Notes under the pieces: generated by a model
Seen by the model: only the letters and a program-made list of their open reading frames with translations
Databases searched by the model: none
What the model was told of the DNA's origin: nothing
Assembly: GCA_002716765.1 (NCBI GenBank)
Contig: PBBY01000009.1
Span: forward strand, 1-36,161
Direction: 5' to 3'
Origin: Candidatus Magasanikiibacteriota bacterium
GTDB lineage: Bacteria > Patescibacteriota > Patescibacteriia > Magasanikbacterales > UBA922
DNA length: 36,161 nucleotides
Shown: piece by piece, positions 14,953-23,100 of the stretch
Position numbering within the stretch: position 1 is the stretch's first letter
How the letters are laid out: each line of letters begins with the position of its first letter
Program-made: the position numbers and the translations under genes

Positions 14953-16707
14953 TTACCACGTCACTTTTTCACGTATTTCTTTTTGTATTTTTTCAATAAA
15001 TACATTCTTTGATAACGTTTCTTGTTCTTCGGTACCACGCTTTCGTATACACAAGTCCTCTCCGGCTAATTCTTTTTCTCCTACAACCAAAATATATGGT
15101 GCTTTTTGTGTTGCGGCTTTACGTATTTTTTTCCCAACTGTTTCGTCTGCTTCATCTACTTCTGTGCGGACTCCCGCATCGCGTAATTCTTTTGCCAAAT
15201 CTTTTGCACCAGCCAAATGTTTTTCGGTAGAAACCGGAACAATATGCACCTGAACCGGAGAAAGCCACAATGGAAATGCACCTGCAAAGTGCTCTATTAA
15301 AACTGCCATAAATCTTTCATATGAGCCCAAAATAGCCCGATGAATCATAACTGGTGTTGCTTCTTTACCGTCTTTATCTGTATACACCAAACCAAAACGT
15401 TTAGGCATATTAAAGTCTAGTTGGACTGTTGCAAGCTGCCATTCTCGACCCAGAGAATCTTCGAACATAAAATCAATTTTTGGACCATATATTGCTGCTT
15501 CACCCTCTACTCTTTTTGCATCTAATACTAATTCTTTTGCCATTTCCTCAAGCATAGATTCTGCCATATCCCAGTCCTCGGTTTTACCAATATATCCATC
15601 TGGATTTTTTGAATCACGAACAGATAAAGAAACCCAATGTTTTCCATATAAACCAAGACCGGTGTAAAACGTCTCGATAATCTTACATAAATTTACCACC
15701 TCTTCTTTTATTTGCTCTACGGTACAAAAAGTATGACCATCGTCACATGTAATAGCACGCACACGGGTAAGACCGCCAATTTCACCGGGCTTTTCGTCAC
15801 GGTATTGTATAGTAGATTCCATGTAGCGCAAAGGTAAGTCTCGGTAGCTACGTGGCCGAGAAGCGTAAATTTGCGTATGGTGGGGACAATTGACCGGCTT
15901 CATTACAAACTCATCATAATGGCTTACAACCCGTATTAATTCATCACCAAACTTATCTGCATGCCCAGAAGTTTCATACAAGGCCCTTTTTGCAATATGT
16001 GGAATACTCACAGGCTGCATACCATACTCCTTCCCTGCATCTAAAAGTGCTTGCTGTAGTTGATTTCTAATGATTGTTCCTTTTGGTGTAAACAGTGGCA
16101 AACCTGGACCAACCAAATCAGAAAAGGTGAACAAATCTAGTTCTTTTCCTAACTTTCTATGATCTCGTTTTTTTGCTTCCTCAACCATTGCCAAATAGTT
16201 TTTTAGCGCTTCTTTATTTTCAAATGCCACACCATAAATTCTTGTAAGCATTTTGTTTTTTTCATCTCCTCGCCAATAGGCTCCGGCAATTTTTGTTAAC
16301 GCAAATGCCCGTCTGTCTATTTCTTTTGTTGTTGCAACGTGCGGTCCTTTGCACAAGTTTTCAAAATTACCAGATTTATAAAAACTTACTTCTGTTTCAC
16401 CTTCTTTTTGTAAATCAGTAATAAGGGCTGTTTTATATTCATCATCTTTATAAAAATCTAATGCTTTTTCCACATCCATGCTGTATTGTTCAAAAGCAAT
16501 CCCTTCTTTAATTAATTCCTTCATTCTTTGTTCTAGTTTTGACAATACATCTTCGGAAATTTTTTCTGGTAAATCATAATCCTGATAAAACCCATTTTCT
16601 ATAACAGGCCCAACACCAAGTCCGGCATTGGGATACAATTCTAATACAGCCATGGTCATAATATGTGACAAAGAATGGCGTATATTTTCTATTTTTTGTT
16701 GATCCAT
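14953..16707 (-). CDS. thrS: Threonyl-tRNA synthetase lacking the TGS domain
   Basis: A 584-residue class II synthetase charging tRNA-Thr. The N-terminal TGS (N1) domain of the ~640-residue bacterial enzyme is absent. The protein begins with the editing domain, whose zinc/catalytic residues are intact: HxxxH at H11/H15 and CxxxH at C119/H123 (CKGPH). The core follows with motif 1, PVNCPHHTQIY carrying the catalytic-zinc Cys, motif 2 around RDEKPGEIGGLTRVRAIT, DDGHTFC, and motif 3 MIHRAILGSYERFMAVL. The anticodon-binding domain is C-terminal (VQVHIVPVS...DLCIRKRG). It is controlled by the T-box leader just upstream and has no Shine-Dalgarno sequence. Loss of TGS does not abolish editing in the family. 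Confidence 0.97.
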   Translation of the reverse strand: MDQQKIENIRHSLSHIMTMAVLELYPNAGLGVGPVIENGFYQDYDLPEKISEDVLSKLEQRMKELIKEGIAFEQYSMDVEKALDFYKDDEYKTALITDLQKEGETEVSFYKSGNFENLCKGPHVATTKEIDRRAFALTKIAGAYWRGDEKNKMLTRIYGVAFENKEALKNYLAMVEEAKKRDHRKLGKELDLFTFSDLVGPGLPLFTPKGTIIRNQLQQALLDAGKEYGMQPVSIPHIAKRALYETSGHADKFGDELIRVVSHYDEFVMKPVNCPHHTQIYASRPRSYRDLPLRYMESTIQYRDEKPGEIGGLTRVRAITCDDGHTFCTVEQIKEEVVNLCKIIETFYTGLGLYGKHWVSLSVRDSKNPDGYIGKTEDWDMAESMLEEMAKELVLDAKRVEGEAAIYGPKIDFMFEDSLGREWQLATVQLDFNMPKRFGLVYTDKDGKEATPVMIHRAILGSYERFMAVLIEHFAGAFPLWLSPVQVHIVPVSTEKHLAGAKDLAKELRDAGVRTEVDEADETVGKKIRKAATQKAPYILVVGEKELAGEDLCIRKRGTEEQETLSKNVFIEKIQKEIREKVTW

Positions 16708-16723
16708 ATAGTGTTAGTTATAT

Positions 16724-16772
16724 AAAAAACCCCGGTATACACCACAAAACTAGTCTGTGATATATACCGGGG
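16724..16772 (-). terminator. T-box leader terminator of thrS
   Basis: On the minus strand CCCCGGTATA (16763-16772) pairs perfectly with TATACCGGGG (16730-16739), with additional CACA/TGTG pairing inside, followed by six T residues (16724-16729). Its 5' arm is also the 3' arm of the antiterminator, so the two structures exclude each other. Confidence 0.92.
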
Positions 16773-16931
16773 TCCACGTGGACGGTTCCACCCGATTGTT
16801 TTACTTTTTTATATTGTTGTATACTCCAAAATTGGTACCATACCATCGTTTTCATAAAAAGGTTCTCAGTCTATGACCTTTTTTTCCTGTATGAACGTAT
16901 TGGCTGGGCTGGATTTTGTACGATCGTATTA
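16724..16931 (-). promoter_or_regulatory. T-box riboswitch of thrS
   Basis: The leader of about 200 nt between promoter and thrS holds the T-box core GGGTGGAACCG (minus strand, 16783-16793). It folds as a canonical antiterminator: helix A1 CGGG/CCCG, the 7-nt bulge UGGAACC, helix A2 GUCC/GGAC and an ACGU loop. The CCCG arm overlaps the 5' side of the terminator. A candidate Stem I pairs 16921-16929 with 16840-16848 (one G-G mismatch) and encloses a hairpin AAAAAAGGT/ACCTTTTTT. I could not place the specifier codon with certainty; Thr codons ACC and ACG occur on the 3' side. By the known mechanism, uncharged tRNA-Thr binding would stabilise the antiterminator and switch thrS on. Confidence 0.9.
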
Positions 16932-16936
16932 GTGCT

Positions 16937-16965
16937 ACTGTACGATATTACATCTATTTTGTCAA
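16937..16965 (-). promoter_or_regulatory. Promoter of the T-box/thrS transcript
   Basis: On the minus strand TTGACA (16960-16965), a 17-bp spacer ending TATCG and TACAGT (16937-16942). It sits 3 nt past the stop codon of the upstream gene, giving a leader of about 220 nt. Confidence 0.8.
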
Positions 16966-16967
16966 GA

Positions 16968-18113
16968 TTATTGCACTTCTTTTACAACAATACTGACATG
17001 ATCATGCATATGAGGTACTGTGCGCATCCATGCTGGCTGAAAATGAACATCTACTTTATGGATATGATCTAGGGAAAGTAAATATCTTCGAACCTCGTCT
17101 TTCGTTTTGCCGAAAAAATCACTTTTATCTAAATCTCTGTTTTCTGTACTTAGTGTTACCAATCCATCGTGAAAAACAGTAAATGTTGCTGTATTATCTC
17201 TTTCATTGTAGTCAGAAAAAGTTACATTCGGATCGTCGTTACTTGCTTGCACAGTTTCTCCTTCATCTATTGCTCGTTTTGCTAACTGTAACCCAACCCA
17301 ATCTTTTAGCATTGTTTTGTCGTATAACATACTTACAACAGTAACCTGTGTTTTTAATACAAAACTGTCTACTTCTGAACCAATTGCGGTTTCTGTATTA
17401 CTACTTGTATCTAGCACATGAAACACACCAACCAAATTTGGGTATTGTTCAGACATTTCTTCTGCTACTTGTTTTTTTACTTTTTCTTCCGTGTTTTTTT
17501 CTGCTCTGGAAATGTCTTTTTCGGAAAGTGCACCAATTTTCTTAATACCGCCAGTCATTGGTTCTATGCTTGTAGCATAAATTACTGCCTGTTTTGTTTT
17601 ATTTAATCCTGGAATAGTAAAGGATGATGCGGTGATATTACTTACTGACCCTTTTTTATCTGCATAGACTTCTACGTCTTCTAATGTGCCATTTGCTGGA
17701 ACAGTAACACGATTTTTTAGGCGAAATAATACACCGGAACTAGTAAGAAGTCTAGTAGTGGCAACAAGTGGTTGAGCAGAAGTTGTTTCGTTGTGCAATG
17801 TAACTAAACCAGTTGCAATACCTTCTTCTTCTTTTGTGCCAGTCGGTGAAAATGATTCTTCGATGGTGACTACTTTTTTCTTTACGATACTGCGAATATT
17901 ATGTGTACTCTGTGGATCTCCTAAAACTACCTTTGTGGTAATATCTACCGGAGACGGTTTTGTAGTTATTACTATTTCAGCGCGTTTTGAAGACATAAAC
18001 ACCACCACTCCAAGCAAAATAACCGTAAGTACTAAAAAAGTAAGTGCAATAAATTTATAAAAACGCACCGGTTGTTCTACCTTGTATGAAGATTGTGATC
18101 GTCTTGTGACCAT
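16968..18113 (-). CDS. Single-pass membrane protein with baseplate-J-like segment
   Basis: A 381-residue protein with a short cytoplasmic N-terminus, one transmembrane helix (about residues 23-42) and a large extracytoplasmic part. Residues about 100-190 contain GLVTLHNETT...VPANGTLEDVEVYADKKGSVSNITASSFTIPGL, a pattern resembling the 'A..G...N' region of baseplate J/gp47-like proteins. A polar helical stretch (about 205-230, Lys/Glu-rich) and a mixed C-terminal domain follow. The function is not established. It lies directly downstream of the PilB/GspE-type ATPase on the same strand, so a role in an envelope-spanning pilus or secretion apparatus is a reasonable guess. The ATG is 8 nt after an extended -10, suggesting a leaderless mRNA. 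Confidence 0.75.
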   Translation of the reverse strand: MVTRRSQSSYKVEQPVRFYKFIALTFLVLTVILLGVVVFMSSKRAEIVITTKPSPVDITTKVVLGDPQSTHNIRSIVKKKVVTIEESFSPTGTKEEEGIATGLVTLHNETTSAQPLVATTRLLTSSGVLFRLKNRVTVPANGTLEDVEVYADKKGSVSNITASSFTIPGLNKTKQAVIYATSIEPMTGGIKKIGALSEKDISRAEKNTEEKVKKQVAEEMSEQYPNLVGVFHVLDTSSNTETAIGSEVDSFVLKTQVTVVSMLYDKTMLKDWVGLQLAKRAIDEGETVQASNDDPNVTFSDYNERDNTATFTVFHDGLVTLSTENRDLDKSDFFGKTKDEVRRYLLSLDHIHKVDVHFQPAWMRTVPHMHDHVSIVVKEVQ

Positions 18114-18121
18114 ATGTAATT

Positions 18122-18132
18122 AGTATATCATA
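18122..18132 (-). promoter_or_regulatory. Extended -10 promoter with almost no leader
   Basis: The minus strand reads TATGA-TATACT and only 8 nt separate it from the ATG at 18113, the same geometry as at the antiporter gene (2655). It lies in the 55-bp gap after the ATPase gene. Confidence 0.55.
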
Positions 18133-18168
18133 AAAAAAGAAACAAACAAAATATATTGTGCACAATAC

Positions 18169-19911
18169 TTATTCAATGACACGAAACACTTCCTCTATGG
18201 AAGTTAGGCCGTCTAGTGCTTTTAACACACCGTCTTGTGCCATAGTTATAATACCTTTTTTTCTAGCGAGCTCTCGAATATCGTATTCTGAAGCAGCTCC
18301 TTTTGAAAGCAACCCCTCTATGTCTTCGTCTATTGTAAATATTTCATATATACCAATTCGCCCTTTATACCCAAGTTCACCATTTTCCGTTCTTTCTGGT
18401 GCTGAATAAAATTGTAATGGTTTTGCTTCTACTTCTGCTTTTATATCTTCTGGAAGAGTGTCGATAAGTTCTTGGACCTGTGTTAATTGCTTTTCTGTTA
18501 ATTCTGCTGGTACTTTATGGGCATCCACCAAGCGACGTACCAATCGTTGTCCAATAACACAATTGAGCGCTGGCGCAAGTAAAAATGGTCGTACACCCAT
18601 GGCCAAAAACCGAGGAATGGCACCAAATGCATCGTTTGTGTGAATAGTAGAAAGTAATAAATGCCCGGTTAATGAAGCTTGAATTGCAATATCTGCCGTT
18701 TCTAAATCTCGGATTTCTCCTACCATTGCAATGTCTGGATCTTGTCGCAACATAGAACGCAATCCTTTGGCAAAGGTATACTCATGACTTTTGTCTATTT
18801 GACTTTGGTTAATACCTTCCATTCTATATTCTACCGGATCTTCGAGCGTAATTATTTTGACATCCGGATCATTCAGTTTATACATAATAGAATACAGTGT
18901 GGTGGTTTTTCCACTTCCTGTTGGTCCGGTGGCTATGATCATACCATTTGGCCGACCTACTTCGCGCTGTAATCGCTCTAATGCTTGCCCACGAAGCCCA
19001 AGTTCTTCAAAGGATGGCGCCTCTTCTTTTTGTACTAATAACCGCATAACCACACTTTCGCCATATACGGTTGGAATAGTGGAAACACGCACATCTATAT
19101 CTCCTTCTTCTAGTTTTATAGTAAATCTACCATCTTGCGGCACTTCGGTAATATTTATTTTTAAAGAGGAAATAAGCTTAATTCGAGATATGACTCTTTT
19201 GTAACTTTCTTTTGGAATACTTGCTGCGTCGTGCAACACCCCATCTACACGAAAACGGACCATGATCTCTAATTCTTCGGCTTCTATGTGAATGTCCGAA
19301 GCATCGAGTTTTAATCCACCACCCAAAATAAGTGTTACTAAATCGGTAATACTCTTTTTTTCTAGCAAATCCTGAAATGAGTCAAAATTATCTATATTTT
19401 TTTGCACTTCTTGTAATTCTTTTTCTTCAATAACAATGTCTTTTGATACTGGAGTAACGGTTGGCAATGTTTTATATAAATCTATAACATGGTCAAAGCT
19501 TTTTTGCGAAATAACATATGCCGCACCATTTGCCTGATGTCTTTCTGTGAGTTCGTGTAAGAGATTCTTAACCTCTTCTTGTGATGGGTCGAGTGCGCCA
19601 ATACGAATTTCATCTTGAGAAGCAAAAAAACAAACAGCTTTTAGTACTTTTGCTTGTTCTGTGGTCATTTTTCTTAATGCCGCATGACTTACTGGAAAAC
19701 TGGTTAGGTCTATATGTGGTAAACCAATATCTTGAGCAAACCGCTGTGCTTCTGTCTCTATTTCTTTTGCACCAACCTCTCTCATTTTTTTTTCAAACGC
19801 TTGTTGTGTTTTTGTGGACGAAGCAGAAGGTGTTTTTCTAGAAGTATTTGCTGCACCAGGTACGGAAGGTTTCTTTTTTAACAAATCATCAATTGTGCCA
19901 AATCCATTCAT
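18169..19911 (-). CDS. Type IV pilus / type II secretion assembly ATPase (PilB/GspE family)
   Basis: A 580-residue hexameric cytosolic ATPase that powers pilin or pseudopilin assembly. The N-terminal ~150 residues are a MshEN/N1-like region (IGLPHIDL...). The core has the N2E domain (ASDIHIEAEE...VRFRVDGVLHD), Walker A GPTGSGKTTT, the Asp box IITLEDPVEY, Walker B IAMVGEIRD and the His box STIHTNDA. After QRLVRRLV the usual CxxC-CxxC zinc finger is missing: the Cys after RRL is Val and no Cys pair follows. GYKGRIGIYEIF closes the CTE. No pilin or PilC gene lies in the window. The baseplate-J-like membrane protein is the next gene downstream and a polytopic membrane protein precedes it. Confidence 0.95.
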   Translation of the reverse strand: MNGFGTIDDLLKKKPSVPGAANTSRKTPSASSTKTQQAFEKKMREVGAKEIETEAQRFAQDIGLPHIDLTSFPVSHAALRKMTTEQAKVLKAVCFFASQDEIRIGALDPSQEEVKNLLHELTERHQANGAAYVISQKSFDHVIDLYKTLPTVTPVSKDIVIEEKELQEVQKNIDNFDSFQDLLEKKSITDLVTLILGGGLKLDASDIHIEAEELEIMVRFRVDGVLHDAASIPKESYKRVISRIKLISSLKINITEVPQDGRFTIKLEEGDIDVRVSTIPTVYGESVVMRLLVQKEEAPSFEELGLRGQALERLQREVGRPNGMIIATGPTGSGKTTTLYSIMYKLNDPDVKIITLEDPVEYRMEGINQSQIDKSHEYTFAKGLRSMLRQDPDIAMVGEIRDLETADIAIQASLTGHLLLSTIHTNDAFGAIPRFLAMGVRPFLLAPALNCVIGQRLVRRLVDAHKVPAELTEKQLTQVQELIDTLPEDIKAEVEAKPLQFYSAPERTENGELGYKGRIGIYEIFTIDEDIEGLLSKGAASEYDIRELARKKGIITMAQDGVLKALDGLTSIEEVFRVIE

Positions 19912-19947
19912 AGTAATATCATTATAAACAGCCGTGATTAGATGGGT

Positions 19948-19958
19948 AGAATACCATA
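19948..19958 (-). promoter_or_regulatory. Extended -10 promoter of the PilB/GspE gene
   Basis: The minus strand reads TATGG-TATTCT with TTGGTG 17 bp upstream, which overlaps the end of the preceding gene. The predicted leader is about 30 nt with no Shine-Dalgarno sequence. Confidence 0.5.
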
Positions 19959-19959
19959 A

Positions 19960-20949
19960 TTATTTTAGAACACCAAATGCACGAAGTATACGACTAGAAA
20001 TACCATTATTATGCATTTTAATAAACAAAAATGTCCAAAGTGCGGTAGAAAAAATATGTAGAACTGTTGCAAATAATGCAATTAATACCACGAGCAAAGC
20101 TGCATTAAATACACTTAAGATAAAGGAAACTGCTGTACTACCAATAACCAAAGAAAGTGCCCAAAGAACAGCGCTTTCTGCAATAAACACCAATAACATT
20201 GCACTAATAAAGAGCGCACCAATTATTTGGCATAATAACATAATTCCACCAATCTCAAGAGAGACAAGCCAGTGTTTTTTGCATAATTCCCAAGCATGTA
20301 CAATAGCACCTACAAGTGTCTTACTTTCTATAACAACATAACAGACCGCATAAATAAGCATGGCAAAAATCCAAACACCCAACAAGAGTGCAACAACCAT
20401 TGCGCCATAGGCCCAAAATATTTGTGATACACTAGAGGAAACAAAAATGGAATATGCGGCAAAACTTACCAAAAGTGATAAACCGAAAATAATGATTTTT
20501 CTTAGTACATTAAGCCAAAATACCGGCCAAAAATGTGTTACACCAACTGTCCATGCTTTTGATACCGTACTTGCTTTACGTGGCAATTTTTTTGTGGTTT
20601 TTTCTATAGCGTACACCAAAGCACCCTGAGAGCATGTTGCACAAAATATTAACATGATACCCGCGGCAATAATGTAGAGCACCAGCCATAAAAACCAGAT
20701 CCACTGACTAACACTTAGTGTAAGCGAAGAAATCAGTGTGGTAAATAATTGTACAATTGTCACACCATCGGTTGCATACACATAAGTAAGTAAATTATTA
20801 TCGACAAATAAAATGCGAGAGAAGAAGTCTACCAAGCCCATTTGCCCAAGAAAAAGCGCGAAAAAACCAAAAATCCAATACTTTTTGTATTGCCAAACAA
20901 TACGCCACGAAAACGCAATGGCATCACGATACGTTGGTTCTTTAGACAT
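19960..20949 (-). CDS. Polytopic membrane protein of unknown function
   Basis: A 329-residue integral membrane protein. It begins with YRDAIAFSWRIVWQYKKYWIFGFFALF, an amphipathic/hydrophobic entry often seen in CPR membrane proteins of this type. About seven hydrophobic segments follow, with a cytoplasmic basic loop (EKTTKKLPRKASTVSKAW) near the middle. No catalytic motif is visible and I do not recognise the family with confidence. It lies upstream of the PilB/GspE gene on the same strand but that gene has its own promoter, so a functional link is uncertain. Confidence 0.75.
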   Translation of the reverse strand: MSKEPTYRDAIAFSWRIVWQYKKYWIFGFFALFLGQMGLVDFFSRILFVDNNLLTYVYATDGVTIVQLFTTLISSLTLSVSQWIWFLWLVLYIIAAGIMLIFCATCSQGALVYAIEKTTKKLPRKASTVSKAWTVGVTHFWPVFWLNVLRKIIIFGLSLLVSFAAYSIFVSSSVSQIFWAYGAMVVALLLGVWIFAMLIYAVCYVVIESKTLVGAIVHAWELCKKHWLVSLEIGGIMLLCQIIGALFISAMLLVFIAESAVLWALSLVIGSTAVSFILSVFNAALLVVLIALFATVLHIFSTALWTFLFIKMHNNGISSRILRAFGVLK

Positions 20950-20999
20950 AGAATTAAATAAAGAAGTAAAAAGTGCTTTACATGCTACGGCGTATAGCC

Positions 21000-21023
21000 A
21001 CTATACCATAATAGTATAGCATA
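21000..21023 (-). promoter_or_regulatory. Two overlapping-range extended -10 elements before the polytopic membrane gene
   Basis: On the minus strand TATGG-TATAGT (21000-21010) and TATGC-TATACT (21013-21023) lie 13 bp apart, both oriented toward the gene starting at 20949. Either could be used; neither has a clear -35. Confidence 0.45.
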
Positions 21024-21046
21024 ATTACATTATTGAACGAAATTGT

Positions 21047-21075
21047 TTTACTAAATAAAGAAAAAAAGGTATACT
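21047..21075 (+). promoter_or_regulatory. Promoter of the AI-2E family gene
   Basis: TTTACT (21047-21052), a 17-bp spacer and TATACT (21070-21075), preceded by GG. The predicted leader is about 30 nt without a Shine-Dalgarno sequence. Confidence 0.6.
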
Positions 21076-21111
21076 TGATCCATATAATTTCTTTGCTAAA
21101 TAAAAAAATGT

Positions 21112-22176
21112 ATGAAAAAAGAACAGATAATGCATTTTAATAATTTACGATCAATTACCTTTTTCTTATTAATTGGTGTTTTAGGTGTGTTAACTATTTC
21201 ACTCTTACAACCATTTTCATACCCCATTCTTTGGGCTATTGTTGTGGCAATTTTATTTAATGGCGTATACAAAAAAATTGACTCACACATAAAGATACCA
21301 AACTTAAGTGCATCTGTTACGGTTATTATAGTCATTGTAACATTATTCCTTCCACTAATGCTACTTTCTACACTTCTTGTGCACGAATCTGCGCAAATTT
21401 TTCAAAAAATATCTGAAGGAAATTATCTTGATAAACTGGGAAATATTGCGACACAAATAGAAGGTACTTCATATGAACCAATTGCAACAGCCCTAAAAGA
21501 TAATTGGTCAGAATACGCTGCATCTGGCGCACAATCAATAAGTGTTCTTGTATTTAAACAAATAAAAAGTATTACAGAAAACTCTGTTCGCTTTACCTTT
21601 ATGGCATTTATTATGTTATATACACTGTTCTACTTTTTAAAAGATGGTAAGCGCATATTACACAAAATTATGCGGTTGTCACCGATTGGCGATACATACG
21701 AAAAGACACTCTATTCTCGTTTTACCTCAACCGCACGAGCGACATTAAAAGGCACACTTATTATTGGCGGTATTCAAGGATTTTTAGGATGGATATTATT
21801 TGTGATTACCGGTATAGATGGCGCATTTGTTTGGGGAGTTATTATGACTATTTTATCTATTATTCCTGCAATTGGGTCATTTTTAGTGTGGTTGCCAATT
21901 GGTGTTATTATGCTACTTGCTGGAAACATATGGCAAGGAGTTACCATTTTACTCGTTGGATCAATTCTTATTGGAAATATAGATAATGTCCTTAGACCGC
22001 CACTGATTGGTAAAGATATTCAAATGCACCCACTACTCGTCCTCTTTTCTACTCTTGGTGGTATTGTTGCATTTGGTATTTCTGGATTTGTTATAGGTCC
22101 AATTATCGTAGCACTTTTTCTAGCAATTATCGCAATTTATAGTGAGTATTACAAAGAGCACTTAAATCATAATTAG
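21112..22176 (+). CDS. AI-2E family transporter (YdiK/PerM-like)
   Basis: A 354-residue integral membrane protein of the AI-2E exporter family. The typical layout is present: two or three N-terminal helices (LLIGVLGVLTISLLQPF, AIVVAILFNGVY), a helical extracytoplasmic/cytoplasmic region (about residues 90-145), and a C-terminal block of helices with the family signatures FFLKDGKRI, GGIQGFLGWILFVITGIDGAFVWGV, PAIGSFLVWLP, IGNIDNVLRPPLIGKDIQMHPLLVLFSTLGG and GFVIGPIIVAL. Family members include exporters of AI-2 and Na+/H+ antiporters, so the substrate cannot be stated. It is a single-gene rightward unit with its own promoter and terminator. Confidence 0.93.
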   Translation: MKKEQIMHFNNLRSITFFLLIGVLGVLTISLLQPFSYPILWAIVVAILFNGVYKKIDSHIKIPNLSASVTVIIVIVTLFLPLMLLSTLLVHESAQIFQKISEGNYLDKLGNIATQIEGTSYEPIATALKDNWSEYAASGAQSISVLVFKQIKSITENSVRFTFMAFIMLYTLFYFLKDGKRILHKIMRLSPIGDTYEKTLYSRFTSTARATLKGTLIIGGIQGFLGWILFVITGIDGAFVWGVIMTILSIIPAIGSFLVWLPIGVIMLLAGNIWQGVTILLVGSILIGNIDNVLRPPLIGKDIQMHPLLVLFSTLGGIVAFGISGFVIGPIIVALFLAIIAIYSEYYKEHLNHN

Positions 22177-22196
22177 TGTATATTTTCATAATTAAA

Positions 22197-22219
22197 AAAA
22201 CACGCTTTTGGCGTGTTTT
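22197..22219. terminator. Terminator after the AI-2E family gene
   Basis: A 9-bp stem AAAACACGC/GCGTGTTTT with a 5-nt loop, followed by GTTTTG on the right and by T residues when read leftward. It lies between convergent genes and can act in both directions. Confidence 0.85.
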
Positions 22220-22260
22220 GTTTTGTAAAAAAGATCGTAGTATTATCTTCCTCTTTTACA

Positions 22261-22977
22261 TTAAATAAGGTTAATGATCTTGGAATCGCCGCCATCCTGA
22301 CGAGTGTAGTTTGGACCCCAATGACCACTTGTTAGAGTCCAGTCTGCAGAGTCTATATACACATGACTCTGGCTCACGACTATTTGGGTCAGGTTCCTGT
22401 GAATCCTACTATCACCAACACTCTCAAAAGAGTGTTCAAATGTATGGATCTTTGAGGCTGGGATCCCTAACTCTGCATAATCTGCTTTGGTGGACATCCT
22501 TTTCTGACCAAACCCCGGTTCCTGCCCAGGGCCGACTGAAGCGACAACAAAAATATCGGTGTGAGTAACCCCTCTGCTCAAGAGGAAGTTTATAGTACCG
22601 ACGGTTGACTCAACTTCTGAATAGCTCACATGAGCGACGACCAGGTGTGACCTGGTACGTGCTATTATAGTGCTACACTCAGACATTGAGGTAAATAACT
22701 TTGGTCTTCTACTTTTGGGCAGAGCCCACATTGCACCCTGCTCAACGGTGGCAAGAATACTACCACCAACGATCCTCCCCTCACACCGCCAAGATCCAAC
22801 CTCCTCTCGAACAAGTTCGAGGTTTTTAGTCGTCTTACCCGGCATACCAGGAAGCAGGAAGTGTTCCCCAGGACCTGCATTACAAGGAGAGCCAGTCTCC
22901 TCATGGAATGCCTCGATCAGGAGACTTACGAGACCCAGGTCTTTCTCCCGTTCGATTTCATGAAAAAAACTAGACAT
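22261..22977 (-). CDS. Probable YfiH-like (CNF1/YfiH superfamily) protein, divergent
   Basis: A 238-residue soluble protein. Residues 95-160 line up with the YfiH/laccase-domain core: SMSECSTIIARTRSHLVVAHVSYSE (family TADCxP...VAAxHAGWRG), then HTDIFVVASVGPGQEPGFGQ (family xxIxAxxGPxIGPxxYEVG). The C-terminus NYTRQDGGDSKIINLI resembles the family's YRRDxxxGRxxSxI ending. C101 and H116 match two of the three superfamily active-site residues; the third, a Cys after GP in many members, is not evident. Known members act as purine nucleoside phosphorylases or remove peptidoglycan precursor errors. The gene is noticeably richer in G+C than its neighbours, and has AAAAGGAGC before ATG and a consensus promoter, suggesting acquisition. 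The assignment rests on motif reading only. Confidence 0.6.
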   Translation of the reverse strand: MSSFFHEIEREKDLGLVSLLIEAFHEETGSPCNAGPGEHFLLPGMPGKTTKNLELVREEVGSWRCEGRIVGGSILATVEQGAMWALPKSRRPKLFTSMSECSTIIARTRSHLVVAHVSYSEVESTVGTINFLLSRGVTHTDIFVVASVGPGQEPGFGQKRMSTKADYAELGIPASKIHTFEHSFESVGDSRIHRNLTQIVVSQSHVYIDSADWTLTSGHWGPNYTRQDGGDSKIINLI

Positions 22978-23016
22978 GTTTGCTCCTTTTTTGAATCACA
23001 GTAAAAAATCTATATA

Positions 23017-23045
23017 AGATTACCATAAATAAGCCATTTTGTCAA
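23017..23045 (-). promoter_or_regulatory. Sigma-70 promoter of the YfiH-like gene
   Basis: On the minus strand TTGACA (23040-23045), a 17-bp spacer ending TATGG and TAATCT (23017-23022). The leader of about 33 nt ends in AAAAGGAGCAAAC before ATG. Confidence 0.75.
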
Positions 23046-23100
23046 GTATATTATAGAAAAACTACTTATTTTAAGCTATTTTTAGTGTTTTTTTTTGAAT

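Noticed and set aside
16855-16884. Independent terminator hairpin AAAAAAGGT/ACCTTTTTT
   Set aside because: It lies within the T-box Stem I region and its stem is mostly A-T, so I treat it as part of the riboswitch fold.
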